DNA of 64,000 nt from Clostridium sp. C8-1-8 (GTDB taxonomy: Bacteria > Bacillota > Clostridia > Clostridiales > Clostridiaceae). Each line of letters opens with the position of its first letter. Position 1 is the first letter of the stretch. Made by a program: the position numbers and the translations under genes. The stretch lies in contig NZ_JAABNO010000001.1 of the NCBI RefSeq assembly GCF_009928445.1, positions 124,001 to 188,000 on the forward strand, given 5' to 3'. Below are positions 24,175 to 32,620 of the stretch, piece after piece. The notes beneath the pieces are model-generated. The model was not told where the DNA came from. It saw nothing but the letters and a program-made list of their open reading frames with translations, and did no database searches.

Positions 24175-25143
24175 ATGAGTAAACCAAAAGTTTATATAGC
24201 GAAGTTTATTCCTCAGGAAGTAGAGGATTATATAGCACAATATTGTGATTATGAAAAGTGTGAAGATGAGGCTATAACAAGGGACCAGTTAATTGAAAAG
24301 TTAAAAGATAAAGATGGACTTCTAACCTCTGGAACTAGAATTGATGAGGAGCTTTTAGAAAAGGTACCAAACCTTAAAGTTGTAAGCAACATGTCGGTAG
24401 GTTATAATAACTTCAACCTAGATGAAATGAAAAAAAGAAATGTAATAGGTACCAATGTGGCAGGTTCTCTGGATGATACGGTTGCTGATCTTATATTTGG
24501 GCTTATGTTAGCTTGTGCTAGAAGGATAACGGAGCTTGACAGATATGTTAAGTCAGGAAGATGGAAGAAGGATGATGACTTAGACCTTTATGGAGCTAAT
24601 GTACATCATAGCACCCTAGGCATAATAGGCATGGGTAGAATAGGAGAGGCTGTGGCTAAAAGAGCTAGTTTAGGCTTTGATATGAAGGTGCTTTATTATA
24701 ATAGAAGCAGAAAGCCTGAGGTGGAGAAAAAACTAGGGGCACAGTATTGTAGCATGGAAGAAGTGTTAAAGGCTTCAGACTTTATAGTTATTATGACTCC
24801 TTTAACTGAAGAAACCTATCATCTTATAGATGAAGCTGAGTTTAATATAATGAAGCCTAACGCCATATTTATAAATGCTTCTAGAGGAAAAACCGTAAAT
24901 GAAAAAGCACTGATTGAGGCACTGCAAAGCAATAAGATAAAAGCAGCAGGACTTGATGTATTCGACGTTGAGCCAGTGCAAGCTGATAATCCACTGCTTA
25001 AGATGGACAATGTAGTTACCTTACCTCATATAGGGTCTGCAAATGATGACACAAGATTTGCTATGGCTAAGCTTGCTGCAGAAAATCTTGTGAAAGCACT
25101 TAATGGAGAAAAGGCACCTAATACCGTACCAGAATTAAAGTAG
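24175..25143 (+). CDS. D-isomer-specific 2-hydroxyacid dehydrogenase
   Basis: This 322-residue NAD(P)-dependent oxidoreductase belongs to the glyoxylate/hydroxypyruvate reductase group. The Rossmann motif GIIGMGRIG lies near residue 150, followed by NRSRK, which suggests NADP preference because Arg replaces the acidic residue that binds the NAD ribose. Catalytic residues are present: Arg in NASRG, Glu in DVFDVEP and His in LPHIGS. The N-terminal GTRIDEELLEKVPNLKVVSNMSVGYNN is the substrate domain. GGAGG precedes the ATG. It would reduce glyoxylate, hydroxypyruvate or a related 2-oxoacid; the exact substrate is not decided by sequence. Confidence 0.88.
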   Translation: MSKPKVYIAKFIPQEVEDYIAQYCDYEKCEDEAITRDQLIEKLKDKDGLLTSGTRIDEELLEKVPNLKVVSNMSVGYNNFNLDEMKKRNVIGTNVAGSLDDTVADLIFGLMLACARRITELDRYVKSGRWKKDDDLDLYGANVHHSTLGIIGMGRIGEAVAKRASLGFDMKVLYYNRSRKPEVEKKLGAQYCSMEEVLKASDFIVIMTPLTEETYHLIDEAEFNIMKPNAIFINASRGKTVNEKALIEALQSNKIKAAGLDVFDVEPVQADNPLLKMDNVVTLPHIGSANDDTRFAMAKLAAENLVKALNGEKAPNTVPELK

Positions 25144-25372
25144 GAATAAGCTAGAAGCCTCATGTTTCCTATATATTTATATAAATATAACAATATAAGA
25201 ATCTTAAATATAACAATTTAACAATTAAACAATTTGAAAAGGCTTCAATTAGCTTGAAGAACTGCATTGCTTTAAGCTTTTGAGGCTGCAAGTATTATCA
25301 AACCTATGCTGCGTTTTAGAGATAAGTGCCGCATATATAAAATGTATAACCAAGGAAGGGACTGATGATAGC

Positions 25373-26263
25373 ATGGAGCTAACAAAAATTAATGGAAATA
25401 CCTACTATATAAAGGCTCCAACTAATATAGGAGTTTATAGTTACAAGAATAAGAATTGTCTTCTTGTAGATACTGGAATAAATAATTCTGCTGCTAGAAA
25501 GATAGAAGAGGTTCTTAAAGAGAACAATCTTCATGTAAAATATATAGTTAATACTCACAGCCACACTGACCACTGCGGGGGCAACACTTATTTTAAGAAT
25601 AATTATACTGGCTGTATAGTGTACGCTTCAGAAAAAGAGAAGCTCTATATGGAGAATATGGAATTAAGACCTAACATGTTATACACCTCAACTACTCCTA
25701 AGAACCTTGCTTCTGACTGTAAGGATCTTATAGTGGACTACACTTTAGCAGAAGGAAATACAAAGATAAATGACGATAAGTTTGAAGTTATAGAATTAAA
25801 AGGACACTCTCCTCAAGGAATAGCACTATTAACCTCTGATAGAGTTTGCTTTTTAGGAGATGCAATATATAGTGAGTCAATACTAAACAAATATTCTTTT
25901 CCATATCTCTTTGACGTAGGAAGTACTTTGGATTCCTTAGAGAAGATAATGAATATTGATGCAGATTATTTTGTAATAAGCCATGCAGAAGATATAGTAT
26001 TAAAGGAAGACTTAGAAGCATTAGTTGATAAAAATATAGATAATATTAATAATTATTGCGAGCAGATAATAGAGCTTTTAGAGAAACCTTTAACTAAGGA
26101 AGAGCTTATGGAGAATATAACCATACTAAATGATTTAGATATAGATTTTAATCAATACCACATAAACTATTCCTCTATGTCTGCATTTTTAGCCTATTTA
26201 TATAATAAGGGGAAGCTTAATCATTCTGTGGAAAATGGAAGGCTTTATTACTATAGCAGTTAA
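25373..26263 (+). CDS. MBL-fold metallo-hydrolase
   Basis: This protein of about 296 residues has the metallo-beta-lactamase motif HSHTDH, the second region KGHSPQGIALL and a third FLGDAIYSE, with the conserved ISHAED histidine after it. Together these form a two-metal hydrolase site. The start ATG 25373 is favoured because the in-frame extension upstream (from 25280) is cysteine-rich and unlike the family; the Shine-Dalgarno GGAAGGGA is 10-14 nt away. The C-terminal 90 residues are helical and may act as a lid or dimer contact. The substrate is unknown (thioester, lactone or glutathione-like). Confidence 0.82.
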   Translation: MELTKINGNTYYIKAPTNIGVYSYKNKNCLLVDTGINNSAARKIEEVLKENNLHVKYIVNTHSHTDHCGGNTYFKNNYTGCIVYASEKEKLYMENMELRPNMLYTSTTPKNLASDCKDLIVDYTLAEGNTKINDDKFEVIELKGHSPQGIALLTSDRVCFLGDAIYSESILNKYSFPYLFDVGSTLDSLEKIMNIDADYFVISHAEDIVLKEDLEALVDKNIDNINNYCEQIIELLEKPLTKEELMENITILNDLDIDFNQYHINYSSMSAFLAYLYNKGKLNHSVENGRLYYYSS

Positions 26264-26428
26264 TGAGTTTTCAACCTGTTAAAGTACTATGTTGGAATAG
26301 TTGAAATTAAATAACTTAAGAATAATAGAAATCACTAGGAGGTAATCTTGGTGATTTTTTTACCGTTAAGATCAGTACAAACTTTTTTATTGTAAATTGG
26401 TTTCTGTTGAAAATGGCAATAAATTAAC

Positions 26429-26472
26429 AAAGAGACTCTCTCAGCATAGGCAAACTGGAGTCTCTTTGATTT
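26429..26472. terminator. Bidirectional terminator between MBL and sod genes
   Basis: AAAGAGACTC (26429-26438) pairs with GAGTCTCTTT (26458-26467). T-rich sequence follows on both strands. Confidence 0.75.
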
Positions 26473-26543
26473 TTATGTATTTAATTCAACTACTAATCAC
26501 TTAATTTTAATATAATGCATAAATATTAAATATATTTTCAACT

Positions 26544-27140
26544 TTATTTCATTGCTGCTTGGAATCTGTTGTTTACATCTTCCCAGTTTACTATGTTCCA
26601 CCATGCCTCAACGAAGCCAGCTCTCTTGTTTTGATATTTTAAGTAGTAAGCATGTTCCCATACGTCTACTATAAGAAGTGGACACACTTCCCATTGAGTT
26701 AGGTTTTGATGTTTTTCTACTTGAAGAACAACTAACTTGTTAAATAGCTTATTCCAGCATAGTACAGTCCAGCCTGAACCTTCTACTGCTACAGCAGCTG
26801 CACTAAATTGTTTCTTAAAGGCATCGTAGCTTCCAAAGTCTTTGTTTATTTGATCTGCTAAACTTCCAGTTGGTTCTCCGCCTCCATTTGGACTCATGTT
26901 TTGCCAGAACATTGTGTGAAGTATATGGCCTGCCCCGTGGAAGGCATACTCTCTCTCCCAATGTTTTATAAGACCGAAGTCTCCTTTTTCCCTAGCTTCA
27001 GCTAGTTTTGCTTCTGCATTGTTTAGTCCATCTACATAAGCTTTATGATGCATATCATGATGTATTCTTACGGTCTCTTGATCGTAGTGTGGTTCAAGTG
27101 CATCATAAGCATAAGGTAAATCAGGTAAAGTATATGGCAT
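26544..27140 (-). CDS. sodA: Superoxide dismutase, Mn/Fe family
   Basis: This 198-residue enzyme has conserved metal ligands in IHHDMHHKAYVDGLN, HILHTMFW and DVWEHAYYLKYQ, with the signature D-x-W-E-H-A-Y-Y intact. It dismutates superoxide to oxygen and peroxide in the cytoplasm. GGAGSGWTVLCW-type core (EGSGWTVLCWN) is also conserved. The metal cannot be decided reliably. AAGAGGTGAT precedes the ATG. It belongs to an oxygen-defence group with rubrerythrin, Dps and PerR, though its upstream region lacks the palindrome shared by dps and perR. Confidence 0.93.
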   Translation of the reverse strand: MPYTLPDLPYAYDALEPHYDQETVRIHHDMHHKAYVDGLNNAEAKLAEAREKGDFGLIKHWEREYAFHGAGHILHTMFWQNMSPNGGGEPTGSLADQINKDFGSYDAFKKQFSAAAVAVEGSGWTVLCWNKLFNKLVVLQVEKHQNLTQWEVCPLLIVDVWEHAYYLKYQNKRAGFVEAWWNIVNWEDVNNRFQAAMK

Positions 27141-27281
27141 AATATCACCTCTTAATAAATTTTTATCCTTTATATATTACCCACTATTTAGAATGTTATA
27201 AGCACAATTATAGATTTGGATATTATAAATTGTATTAGAAGAATTTAGGTATATATTTCAAATTGAAGCTAATAATATATA

Positions 27282-27411
27282 TGGTTATACTTGACAAAAA
27301 CTTAATTTATGTATGTTCGATAAATCTCGGTTCCGGGGATAGGATGATCCTGGGTTCTGAGAATCATCATGCATGCATAAATTAATAATTGAAGTTAGAT
27401 AACTATACCTA
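27282..27411 (+). repeat. F1 leader element upstream of rubrerythrin
   Basis: The core arms AACTTAATTTATGTATG and CATGCATAAATTAATAATTG enclose a long loop containing TTCGATAAATCTCGGTTCCGG and its complementary CCTGGGTTCTGAGAATCATC. The ends are degraded (GGTTATAC / AACTATACC). A promoter TTGAAG-N17-TATACT (about 27266-27294) runs into its left end, so the element would be transcribed. It ends about 32 nt before the start codon. Confidence 0.7.
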
Positions 27412-27442
27412 TGTAATTATATTTTGAGAGGATGTGTGTGTA

Positions 27443-28000
27443 TTGTCAGTAAATAATGCAATGACTGCAGATTTTTTACGTTCAGCTTATGGTGGAGAAA
27501 GTATGGCTCATATGAGATATCTTGTATGGGGAGACTCAGCAGAGAAAGATGGGTATCCTAATATAGGAAAGTTATTTAGAGCTGTAGCTTATGCTGAAAG
27601 AGTTCATGCAACAAACCACTTCAATGTTATGAAGGACCAAGTAGGGGATAGCACTGTTGTAGCAGGGGCTGTATTTGGTCACACAAACATTATAGAGAAC
27701 CTACAAGGTGCTATTGATGGAGAGTTACATGAAATAAAACAAATGTATCCTGTTTATCTCGAAACTGCAAGATATCAAGAAGAAAAAGACGCTCAAAGAT
27801 CCTTCCATTATGCTTTAGAGGCTGAAAAGGTTCATGCGAAGATCTTCCAATTTGCTCAAGATACTGCAAAGCAAGGTAAGGATTTAGAAATAGCAACTAT
27901 GTACGTTTGCCCAGTATGTGGATACACAGAGATCGGAGATAATGTTGAAAAGTGCCCAGTTTGTGGAGTAAGCAGAGAATTATTTAAAGCATTTGAATAA
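27443..28000 (+). CDS. rbr: Rubrerythrin
   Basis: This protein of about 185 residues has an N-terminal ferritin-like diiron domain (YGGESMAHMRYLVWG, RVHATNHFN, EKVHAKIFQ supply the Glu and His ligands) and a C-terminal rubredoxin domain with two CPVCG motifs binding one iron. It reduces hydrogen peroxide using NADH-derived electrons and is a major oxygen-defence protein of clostridia. The start is uncertain: TTG 27443 gives MSVNNAMTADFL, as in related proteins, with GAGAGG upstream; GTG 27434 is the alternative. A decayed partial copy lies at 28561. Confidence 0.93.
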   Translation: MSVNNAMTADFLRSAYGGESMAHMRYLVWGDSAEKDGYPNIGKLFRAVAYAERVHATNHFNVMKDQVGDSTVVAGAVFGHTNIIENLQGAIDGELHEIKQMYPVYLETARYQEEKDAQRSFHYALEAEKVHAKIFQFAQDTAKQGKDLEIATMYVCPVCGYTEIGDNVEKCPVCGVSRELFKAFE

Positions 28001-28168
28001 CAAGGGTTTGTAAACTTAGTAATATTCTACGTTTATAAATTCAAATATCTCCAAACTATAAATTTTAGTCTTAATGTATAATATCTACAAACTAAAAATT
28101 TTAGTTATAATCTTGTAAGTGCATTACTCCAACTGAAGAAGATAATTACTTAATGGAGTTTCTGCATA

Positions 28169-28200
28169 AAAAGCACTATCAAATAGCTGATAGTGCTTTT
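28169..28200 (+). terminator. Terminator of the rubrerythrin gene
   Basis: AAAAGCACTATCA (28169-28181) and TGATAGTGCTTTT (28188-28200) form a 13-bp stem. A near-identical stem lies at 28749. Confidence 0.8.
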
Positions 28201-28326
28201 ATTGAGCCAAAATTTATCAAGTAAATATATTAAAGCTTGTTTTGTCTATAACCATAATGTAAGATAAAGTAAATTATTTATAATATTCGATTTTAACTTT
28301 GTTAGTATTGGTGAAAGGATGATGGT

Positions 28327-28548
28327 ATGAGTAATAAAGGTTCTAATAACAAAGTAAGTTTAAATGACAAGCTTATTAATATAATTAATTTCATTTCAAT
28401 TATTGTAATAATATTTGCGGCTATATTTTCTATAGTTGCATGGAAAAAGAAAGATGATATATTTTACATTATATCTGGGGTCCTCATTATTGGAGGCACT
28501 CTATTTAATATCTACCTTTACTCAAGACAAAAATTAAAAGAAAAGTAG
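28327..28548 (+). CDS. Small two-span membrane protein, unknown
   Basis: This 73-residue protein has two hydrophobic helices (about 19-39: IINFISIIVIIFAAIFSIVA; and 46-66: IFYIISGVLIIGGTLFNIYL) joined by the basic loop WKKKDD and ending in KLKEK. GAAAGGATGATGG precedes the ATG. It lies between the rubrerythrin gene and its decayed copy. I do not recognise a family. Confidence 0.55.
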   Translation: MSNKGSNNKVSLNDKLINIINFISIIVIIFAAIFSIVAWKKKDDIFYIISGVLIIGGTLFNIYLYSRQKLKEK

Positions 28549-28560
28549 TGAGATGACTTT

Positions 28561-28722
28561 TGTTACGAAGGATCAAGTAGAGGATAGTACTGTTGTAGCA
28601 AGAATTGTACTTGGTCATATATACATTATAGAAAAACTACAAGGTACTATTGATAGAAAATTAATGAAATAAAGCAAATATCCTGTATATCTTGGAACTG
28701 TAAGATATCAAAAAGGAAAAGC
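28561..28722 (+). pseudogene. Decayed partial copy of rubrerythrin
   Basis: This stretch aligns with 27625-27790 of the intact gene (GTAGAGGATAGTACTGTTGT against GTAGGGGATAGCACTGTTGT, and so on). A one-base deletion near GAAAATTAATG creates an early stop. The diiron ligand region and rubredoxin domain are missing, and the copy jumps straight to the duplicated terminator. Confidence 0.8.
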
Positions 28723-28748
28723 TAATTACTTAATGAAGTTTTTGCATA

Positions 28749-28779
28749 AAAAGCACTATCAAGCTGATAGTGCTTTTTT
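28749..28779 (+). terminator. Duplicated terminator after rubrerythrin remnant
   Basis: AAAAGCACTATCA (28749-28761) pairs with TGATAGTGCTTTT (28765-28777). The preceding 25 bases also match the first copy. Confidence 0.75.
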
Positions 28780-28851
28780 GATACAAATTCAATTGTAATA
28801 AACTCAGTAATAGATGTGGAGGGGGGATCAAGTAAAGGTGAGCTATAGATA

Positions 28852-28945
28852 TACCACTTCATATTAAGGTTTATATTTTTAAACTTTCCTCTCAGAAACC
28901 GGAGGAGCTTTAAAAATAGCTTTTGAATTGAAGTAGCATCTCTTC
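28852..28945. repeat. Intergenic repeat F3, copy 3
   Basis: The left end AGATATACCACTTCA and right end TTGAAGTAGCATCTC are present. The middle is divergent, with CTCCTCTCAGAAACCGGAGGAG-like pairing around TTCCTCTCAGAAACCGGAGG. Confidence 0.6.
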
Positions 28946-28946
28946 A

Positions 28947-29423
28947 TTACTTTGTAGTAAAAGCATTTAGCATCCACAAGTCCTTCTCATACTTAGATAT
29001 AAAACCAGCCATAAGATCAACAGTACCTTGATCATTAGCAGCTTCAGCAAGCTTTAGTATATTCCTTGATGATTCTAATAAATATGAAAAGTCTTTTCTT
29101 ATAACTTCTACAGACTCTTCAGGGGTAGCATCCTTGCTTTCTCTTTCAGCAATGGTAGATAAACTCAAGTATTCTTTCAATGAAGCAGCAGGAGTATAAC
29201 CTAAAGTTAATATTCTTTCTGCTACAGCATCTAAATCTGTGTTTACAGTGTCATAGTACTCTTCAAACTTAGTGTGAAGTTCAAAGAAAGCTGCACCTTT
29301 TATATTCCAATGAAGGTTGTGTAGTTTAGTATAGATTATATTTAAGTTTCCAAGATACTTATTTAACTCTCTAACAACACCTTCTAAACCTTCTTTTTCT
29401 AAACCAATATAATTTTTACTCAT
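28947..29423 (-). CDS. dps: Dps-family ferritin-like DNA-protection protein
   Basis: This 158-residue protein has the Dps signature KLHNLHWNIKGAAFFELHTKFEEYYD, which carries the His, Asp and Glu ligands of the intersubunit ferroxidase site, followed by DLDAVAERILTLGYTP. It forms a 12-mer that oxidises ferrous iron with peroxide and stores it, limiting hydroxyl radical damage. AAGGAGG precedes the ATG. A promoter and 19-bp operator lie upstream at 29528-29582. Confidence 0.92.
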   Translation of the reverse strand: MSKNYIGLEKEGLEGVVRELNKYLGNLNIIYTKLHNLHWNIKGAAFFELHTKFEEYYDTVNTDLDAVAERILTLGYTPAASLKEYLSLSTIAERESKDATPEESVEVIRKDFSYLLESSRNILKLAEAANDQGTVDLMAGFISKYEKDLWMLNAFTTK

Positions 29424-29527
29424 AAAAAATCCTCCTTAGCTAATTTATTAATTAATATGAAATCATAATAAGTATAACCATTTGATATTTATAATATTTG
29501 TACCTATTAAGATAATTTTGTTTTAAT

Positions 29528-29546
29528 TACTAATTTGTAATTAGTA
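29528..29546. promoter_or_regulatory. Putative PerR operator of dps
   Basis: A perfect palindrome TACTAATT-TGT-AATTAGTA. It lies just after the -10 box, over the expected start site. The same pattern occurs ahead of perR (30249-30267). Confidence 0.65.
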
Positions 29547-29553
29547 CAATATT

Positions 29554-29582
29554 ATAATAACTCTTATCTGATTGCTTGTCAA
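29554..29582 (-). promoter_or_regulatory. Promoter of dps
   Basis: Minus strand: TTGACA (29582-29577), a 17-bp spacer, TATTAT (29559-29554). Confidence 0.7.
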
Positions 29583-29781
29583 TGCTAAATGATAAAAATT
29601 ATCAATTGTAATTTATTTGTTGATATAAAGAGGTAACCTTAGGGCGTTAGATGGTCACTTTTCATAATTAATCCAGAGTAGGGACATTAAACTTAAGCAT
29701 TGGATGATTGAAGGCTTAAATTCAATAGGTTAACTTAATAAGGCCTGGTAAAAAAAGCATACTCAGAGTCTATAAAAAAAT

Positions 29782-29808
29782 AAGACCAGATCGCATCGAT
29801 CTAGTCTT
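29782..29808 (-). terminator. Terminator of perR
   Basis: AAGACCAGATCG and CGATCTAGTCTT are complementary with one mismatch and a CAT loop. The minus strand continues ATTTTTTTA. The stem begins at the stop codon. Confidence 0.75.
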
Positions 29809-30230
29809 TAATCAGCTTGTTTAGATAAACAATTTCTACATATTCCTTTAAAATGAAGTGATTGCTCTTTAATTATAAACCCATCTAAATTTTTAATATG
29901 AGAAGGTTCAATAGCTATATCCACATCATAAACAGTTCCGCAGCTCTCACACTTGAAATGCCCATGGGAGGCAGGATTGAATAAGTCGTATCTTATTTCT
30001 GTTCCTTCTATAGTTATAGCCTCAACAATTTTCTTTTCAACAAACATATTTAAAGTGTTATAAACAGTAGTCTTAGAAAGAGTTGGTATGTCCTTTACTA
30101 ACTCTTCATATATCTGGTTCACATTTGGATGGTTTTGTCTTTCATTTAAATATTCAAAAATTCTTTTTCTTTGATAGGAAGGACTTATGCCATGTTCTCT
30201 CAAATAAGCTTCGATATTAATTATTTTCAT
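29808..30230 (-). CDS. perR: Fur-family repressor, probably PerR
   Basis: This protein of about 140 residues has the Fur winged helix (SYQRKRIFEYLNERQNHPN, TLSKTTVYNTLNMFVEKKIV), the HGHFKCESCG metal motif and a second CRNC motif, giving two CXXC pairs for structural zinc. Fur, Zur and PerR cannot be split with certainty by sequence, but neighbours (rubrerythrin, Dps, SOD) and the operator shared with dps point to PerR, which senses peroxide by iron-catalysed histidine oxidation. The ATG 30230 is chosen because the earlier GTG (30242) lies inside the AGGAGGTG ribosome binding site; TTG 30233 is also possible. Confidence 0.85.
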   Translation of the reverse strand: MKIINIEAYLREHGISPSYQRKRIFEYLNERQNHPNVNQIYEELVKDIPTLSKTTVYNTLNMFVEKKIVEAITIEGTEIRYDLFNPASHGHFKCESCGTVYDVDIAIEPSHIKNLDGFIIKEQSLHFKGICRNCLSKQAD

Positions 30231-30248
30231 CAAATTAATCACCTCCTA

Positions 30249-30267
30249 TATTAATGTGTAATTAATA
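30249..30267. promoter_or_regulatory. Putative PerR operator of perR
   Basis: TATTAAT-GTGTA-ATTAATA is palindromic and matches the dps site in overall form (TAYTAATT-ACA-NATTARTA on the minus strand). It lies between a TATAAA -10-like box and the ribosome binding site, suggesting autoregulation. Confidence 0.6.
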
Positions 30268-30492
30268 CAAATTTATACTTAATTTAATAATAGCAAAAAT
30301 TTTTGAAAATGTTAATGGAATCTGCTGGTTAATATACGTTTTAAGTTATATTATATAAAGGTAATACATTTTTTTGAAAATATAGACTATTACTTTAAAT
30401 ATATTAAGTTTCAGAGATAGGTGATGAGTTATCGCATAATTTCAACAGGGTATTCTTAACCTTGCTTAATACTAAACTTTATTGGAGGTACT

Positions 30493-31656
30493 ATGGTTAC
30501 TAGATTTGAGCAAGAAAGCTCTATAATATTTTTAAGATACATATATATATTTGTGTTTATGATAGCTTTTTCATACAGTGGAGATAAGATAAATTCTTTT
30601 TATATAGTATTGTTTCTTCTATTTATAGCAAACAATCAGCTTCGATACTTTATATTGCCTAGGAAATGGTTTATTATGCTTCCATCTCTAATTTTAGAGA
30701 CTATATTAGCCTACAATCTGTATAGTCTAGCAGGGTTCTTTGGTGAGTTTATCTTTGTATTAACCCTGCTTGATATAATATATAACTTCCCTAAGATTTT
30801 TTGGATGTGTTATGGGGCTATAATTGCTGCTTTAATGTATAGCGTGGATTTAAATAGATTCATGGGCTGGATTGTGGTTGCAGTACCATTGCTTATAATA
30901 CTAGACAAGGTAAAAATTGAACAGTTTAGAAAAATAGAAGCACAGGATCTATATGATCAATTAAGAGAGAAGGATGAAGAACTTAAAAAAGCAAATAAGG
31001 AGCTAGAATCTTATGCAAATACAGTAGAGGAAATAACTCTTTTAAGAGAAAGAAGCAGAGTATCAAGGGAGATCCATGACAATGTAGGCCATGCTCTTTC
31101 TACAATAATAATTCAGTTAGGAGCTATAGAAAAAGTAGCAGAGAAGGATGGAAACAGCGCAGCTCTCATGGCTAAAAACTTAGGGGAATTTTCTAAGGAG
31201 AGTATGGAGAGGGTAAGAGCAGCGGTAAGGGCTATGAAGCCTAGAGAGTTAGAGGAATATGAAGGTGTAATAGCCATCTCAGAAATGATCAAGAACTTTG
31301 AAAAGCTTACTGATGTAAAAGTTCAATTTAGAGTTTCGGATAAGGTTTGGAGATTGAATTCAGATCAAACCATGGTTATATATAGAATAGTACAAGAGTT
31401 TTTATCTAACTCAGTTAGACATGGTAAGGCTACTGAGGTGAGGATATTCTTGAACTTTTTAGATAATCATCTTAGGCTTCATTTGAAGGACAATGGAAAA
31501 GGCTGTGGCAGTGTAGTACCAGGAGTAGGGCTTTCTAGCATAAAAGAAAGAATTTCTGTCTGGGGAGGAAACCTGGAATTCTTTACAGAGGAAGGTAAAG
31601 GCTTTGAGGTTGCAGTGACTATGGATAAAGGTAAATTGAGTTTAGATGAAGTATAG
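30493..31656 (+). CDS. Sensor histidine kinase, DesK/LnrJ-like
   Basis: This 387-residue protein has five to six membrane segments in its first 140 residues with almost no extracellular loop, then a coiled coil (LREKDEELKKANKELESYAN). The phospho-acceptor sequence SREIHDNVGHALS is of the HisKA_3 type. The HATPase domain follows, with FLSNSVRHGKA (N box) and DNGKGCG and GVGLSSIKERI (G boxes). Kinases of this type pair with NarL-type regulators, here the next gene. Sensors without an extracellular domain often detect membrane-active compounds together with an adjacent ABC transporter. GGAGG precedes the ATG. Confidence 0.9.
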   Translation: MVTRFEQESSIIFLRYIYIFVFMIAFSYSGDKINSFYIVLFLLFIANNQLRYFILPRKWFIMLPSLILETILAYNLYSLAGFFGEFIFVLTLLDIIYNFPKIFWMCYGAIIAALMYSVDLNRFMGWIVVAVPLLIILDKVKIEQFRKIEAQDLYDQLREKDEELKKANKELESYANTVEEITLLRERSRVSREIHDNVGHALSTIIIQLGAIEKVAEKDGNSAALMAKNLGEFSKESMERVRAAVRAMKPRELEEYEGVIAISEMIKNFEKLTDVKVQFRVSDKVWRLNSDQTMVIYRIVQEFLSNSVRHGKATEVRIFLNFLDNHLRLHLKDNGKGCGSVVPGVGLSSIKERISVWGGNLEFFTEEGKGFEVAVTMDKGKLSLDEV

Positions 31657-31676
31657 ATTTTTCTGGAGGTATTAGG

Positions 31677-32333
31677 GTGGATAAGATAAAGATAATTATT
31701 GTAGATGACGAAAAGCTCATAAGAGAAGGTCTTAAAATAATACTTTCAACCTATGAAGATATTGAAGTATTGGCACTTTGTGAAGATGGACAGAAAGCTT
31801 ATGAGTTTTGCAAGGAAAATAAGGTTGATGTAGTTCTTATGGATATAAGAATGGAGAACTGTGATGGGGTTCTAGGTACTAAGCTTATAAAGGAACATAA
31901 TAGCGATATTAAGGTTTTGATATTGACTACCTTCAAGGATAGTGAATATATAGAGGACGCTCTTAAGAATGGCGCTTCTGGATATTTGCTAAAGGATAGC
32001 TCTTATGATCTGATTTATGGAGGGATTAAAGCAGCTTTTGGTGGTAACATAGTTGTTCATCCAGATATAATACCTAAGCTTGTAGTTAAGGAAAGTAGTG
32101 GTGGCGAGGCTATAGCAAAGGAAAAGCTGCAACAGGAAACAGGCCTTACTGAACGAGAAATTATTATAATTCAGGAGATAGCCGACGGTTTGACTAATAA
32201 AGAAATAGGAGAAAAAATGTTTCTTACTGAAGGAACTATAAAGAATAATATAACTACAATATTATCAAAGTTAGCATTGAGAGATAGAACGCAGATTGCC
32301 ATATTTGCATTTAAGAATAATCTAGTTAAGTAG
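31677..32333 (+). CDS. NarL/LuxR-family response regulator
   Basis: This 218-residue protein has a receiver domain with the acidic pocket DDE, phospho-acceptor Asp in VVLMDIRM, Thr in ILTTF and Lys in LLKDSS. The C-terminal LuxR helix-turn-helix reads LTEREIIIIQEIADGLTNKEIGEKMFLTEGTIKNNITTIL. The start is GTG 31677 with GGAGG 9 nt upstream. It is co-transcribed with the kinase and probably activates the ABC-2 operon at 32621, whose upstream region carries a palindrome at 32479. Confidence 0.9.
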   Translation: MDKIKIIIVDDEKLIREGLKIILSTYEDIEVLALCEDGQKAYEFCKENKVDVVLMDIRMENCDGVLGTKLIKEHNSDIKVLILTTFKDSEYIEDALKNGASGYLLKDSSYDLIYGGIKAAFGGNIVVHPDIIPKLVVKESSGGEAIAKEKLQQETGLTEREIIIIQEIADGLTNKEIGEKMFLTEGTIKNNITTILSKLALRDRTQIAIFAFKNNLVK

Positions 32334-32402
32334 ATAGACTAAAGTAGTCAATAACAATAGATAATTGAAGGGTTACAAATAAATTAGTTAGGCTTATATG
32401 TT

Positions 32403-32434
32403 AAAAGATCAGGAAATGCTGATCTTTTTTGTTT
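32403..32434 (+). terminator. Terminator after the two-component operon
   Basis: AAAAGATCAG (32403-32412) and CTGATCTTTT (32419-32428) with a GAAATG loop and a T-run. Confidence 0.8.
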
Positions 32435-32478
32435 TCTTTTATTAATTTGAAGTCAGTATATATGTTTAGCATTATTAT

Positions 32479-32496
32479 AAATGACTTAAGTCATTT
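32479..32496. promoter_or_regulatory. Candidate response-regulator site ahead of the ABC-2 operon
   Basis: A perfect 18-bp palindrome AAATGACTT/AAGTCATTT with a related half site GATGACCT at 32501-32508. It lies about 125 bp before the ATPase start and about 40 bp before a possible -10 (TATAAT near 32539). Confidence 0.5.
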
Positions 32497-32620
32497 AAGA
32501 TGATGACCTAGGCTAATAGGTAATAAATAGATATCCTTGTATAATTAACTCATAGATAAGAAATCAACAAAGCAAGTTTATAAAATAAAACTTAGCGGTT
32601 TAATATAGGAGGATTTTAGA

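Noticed and set aside
25280..25372. 31-residue N-terminal extension of the MBL hydrolase
   Set aside because: Cysteine-rich, unlike the family and without its own ribosome binding site.
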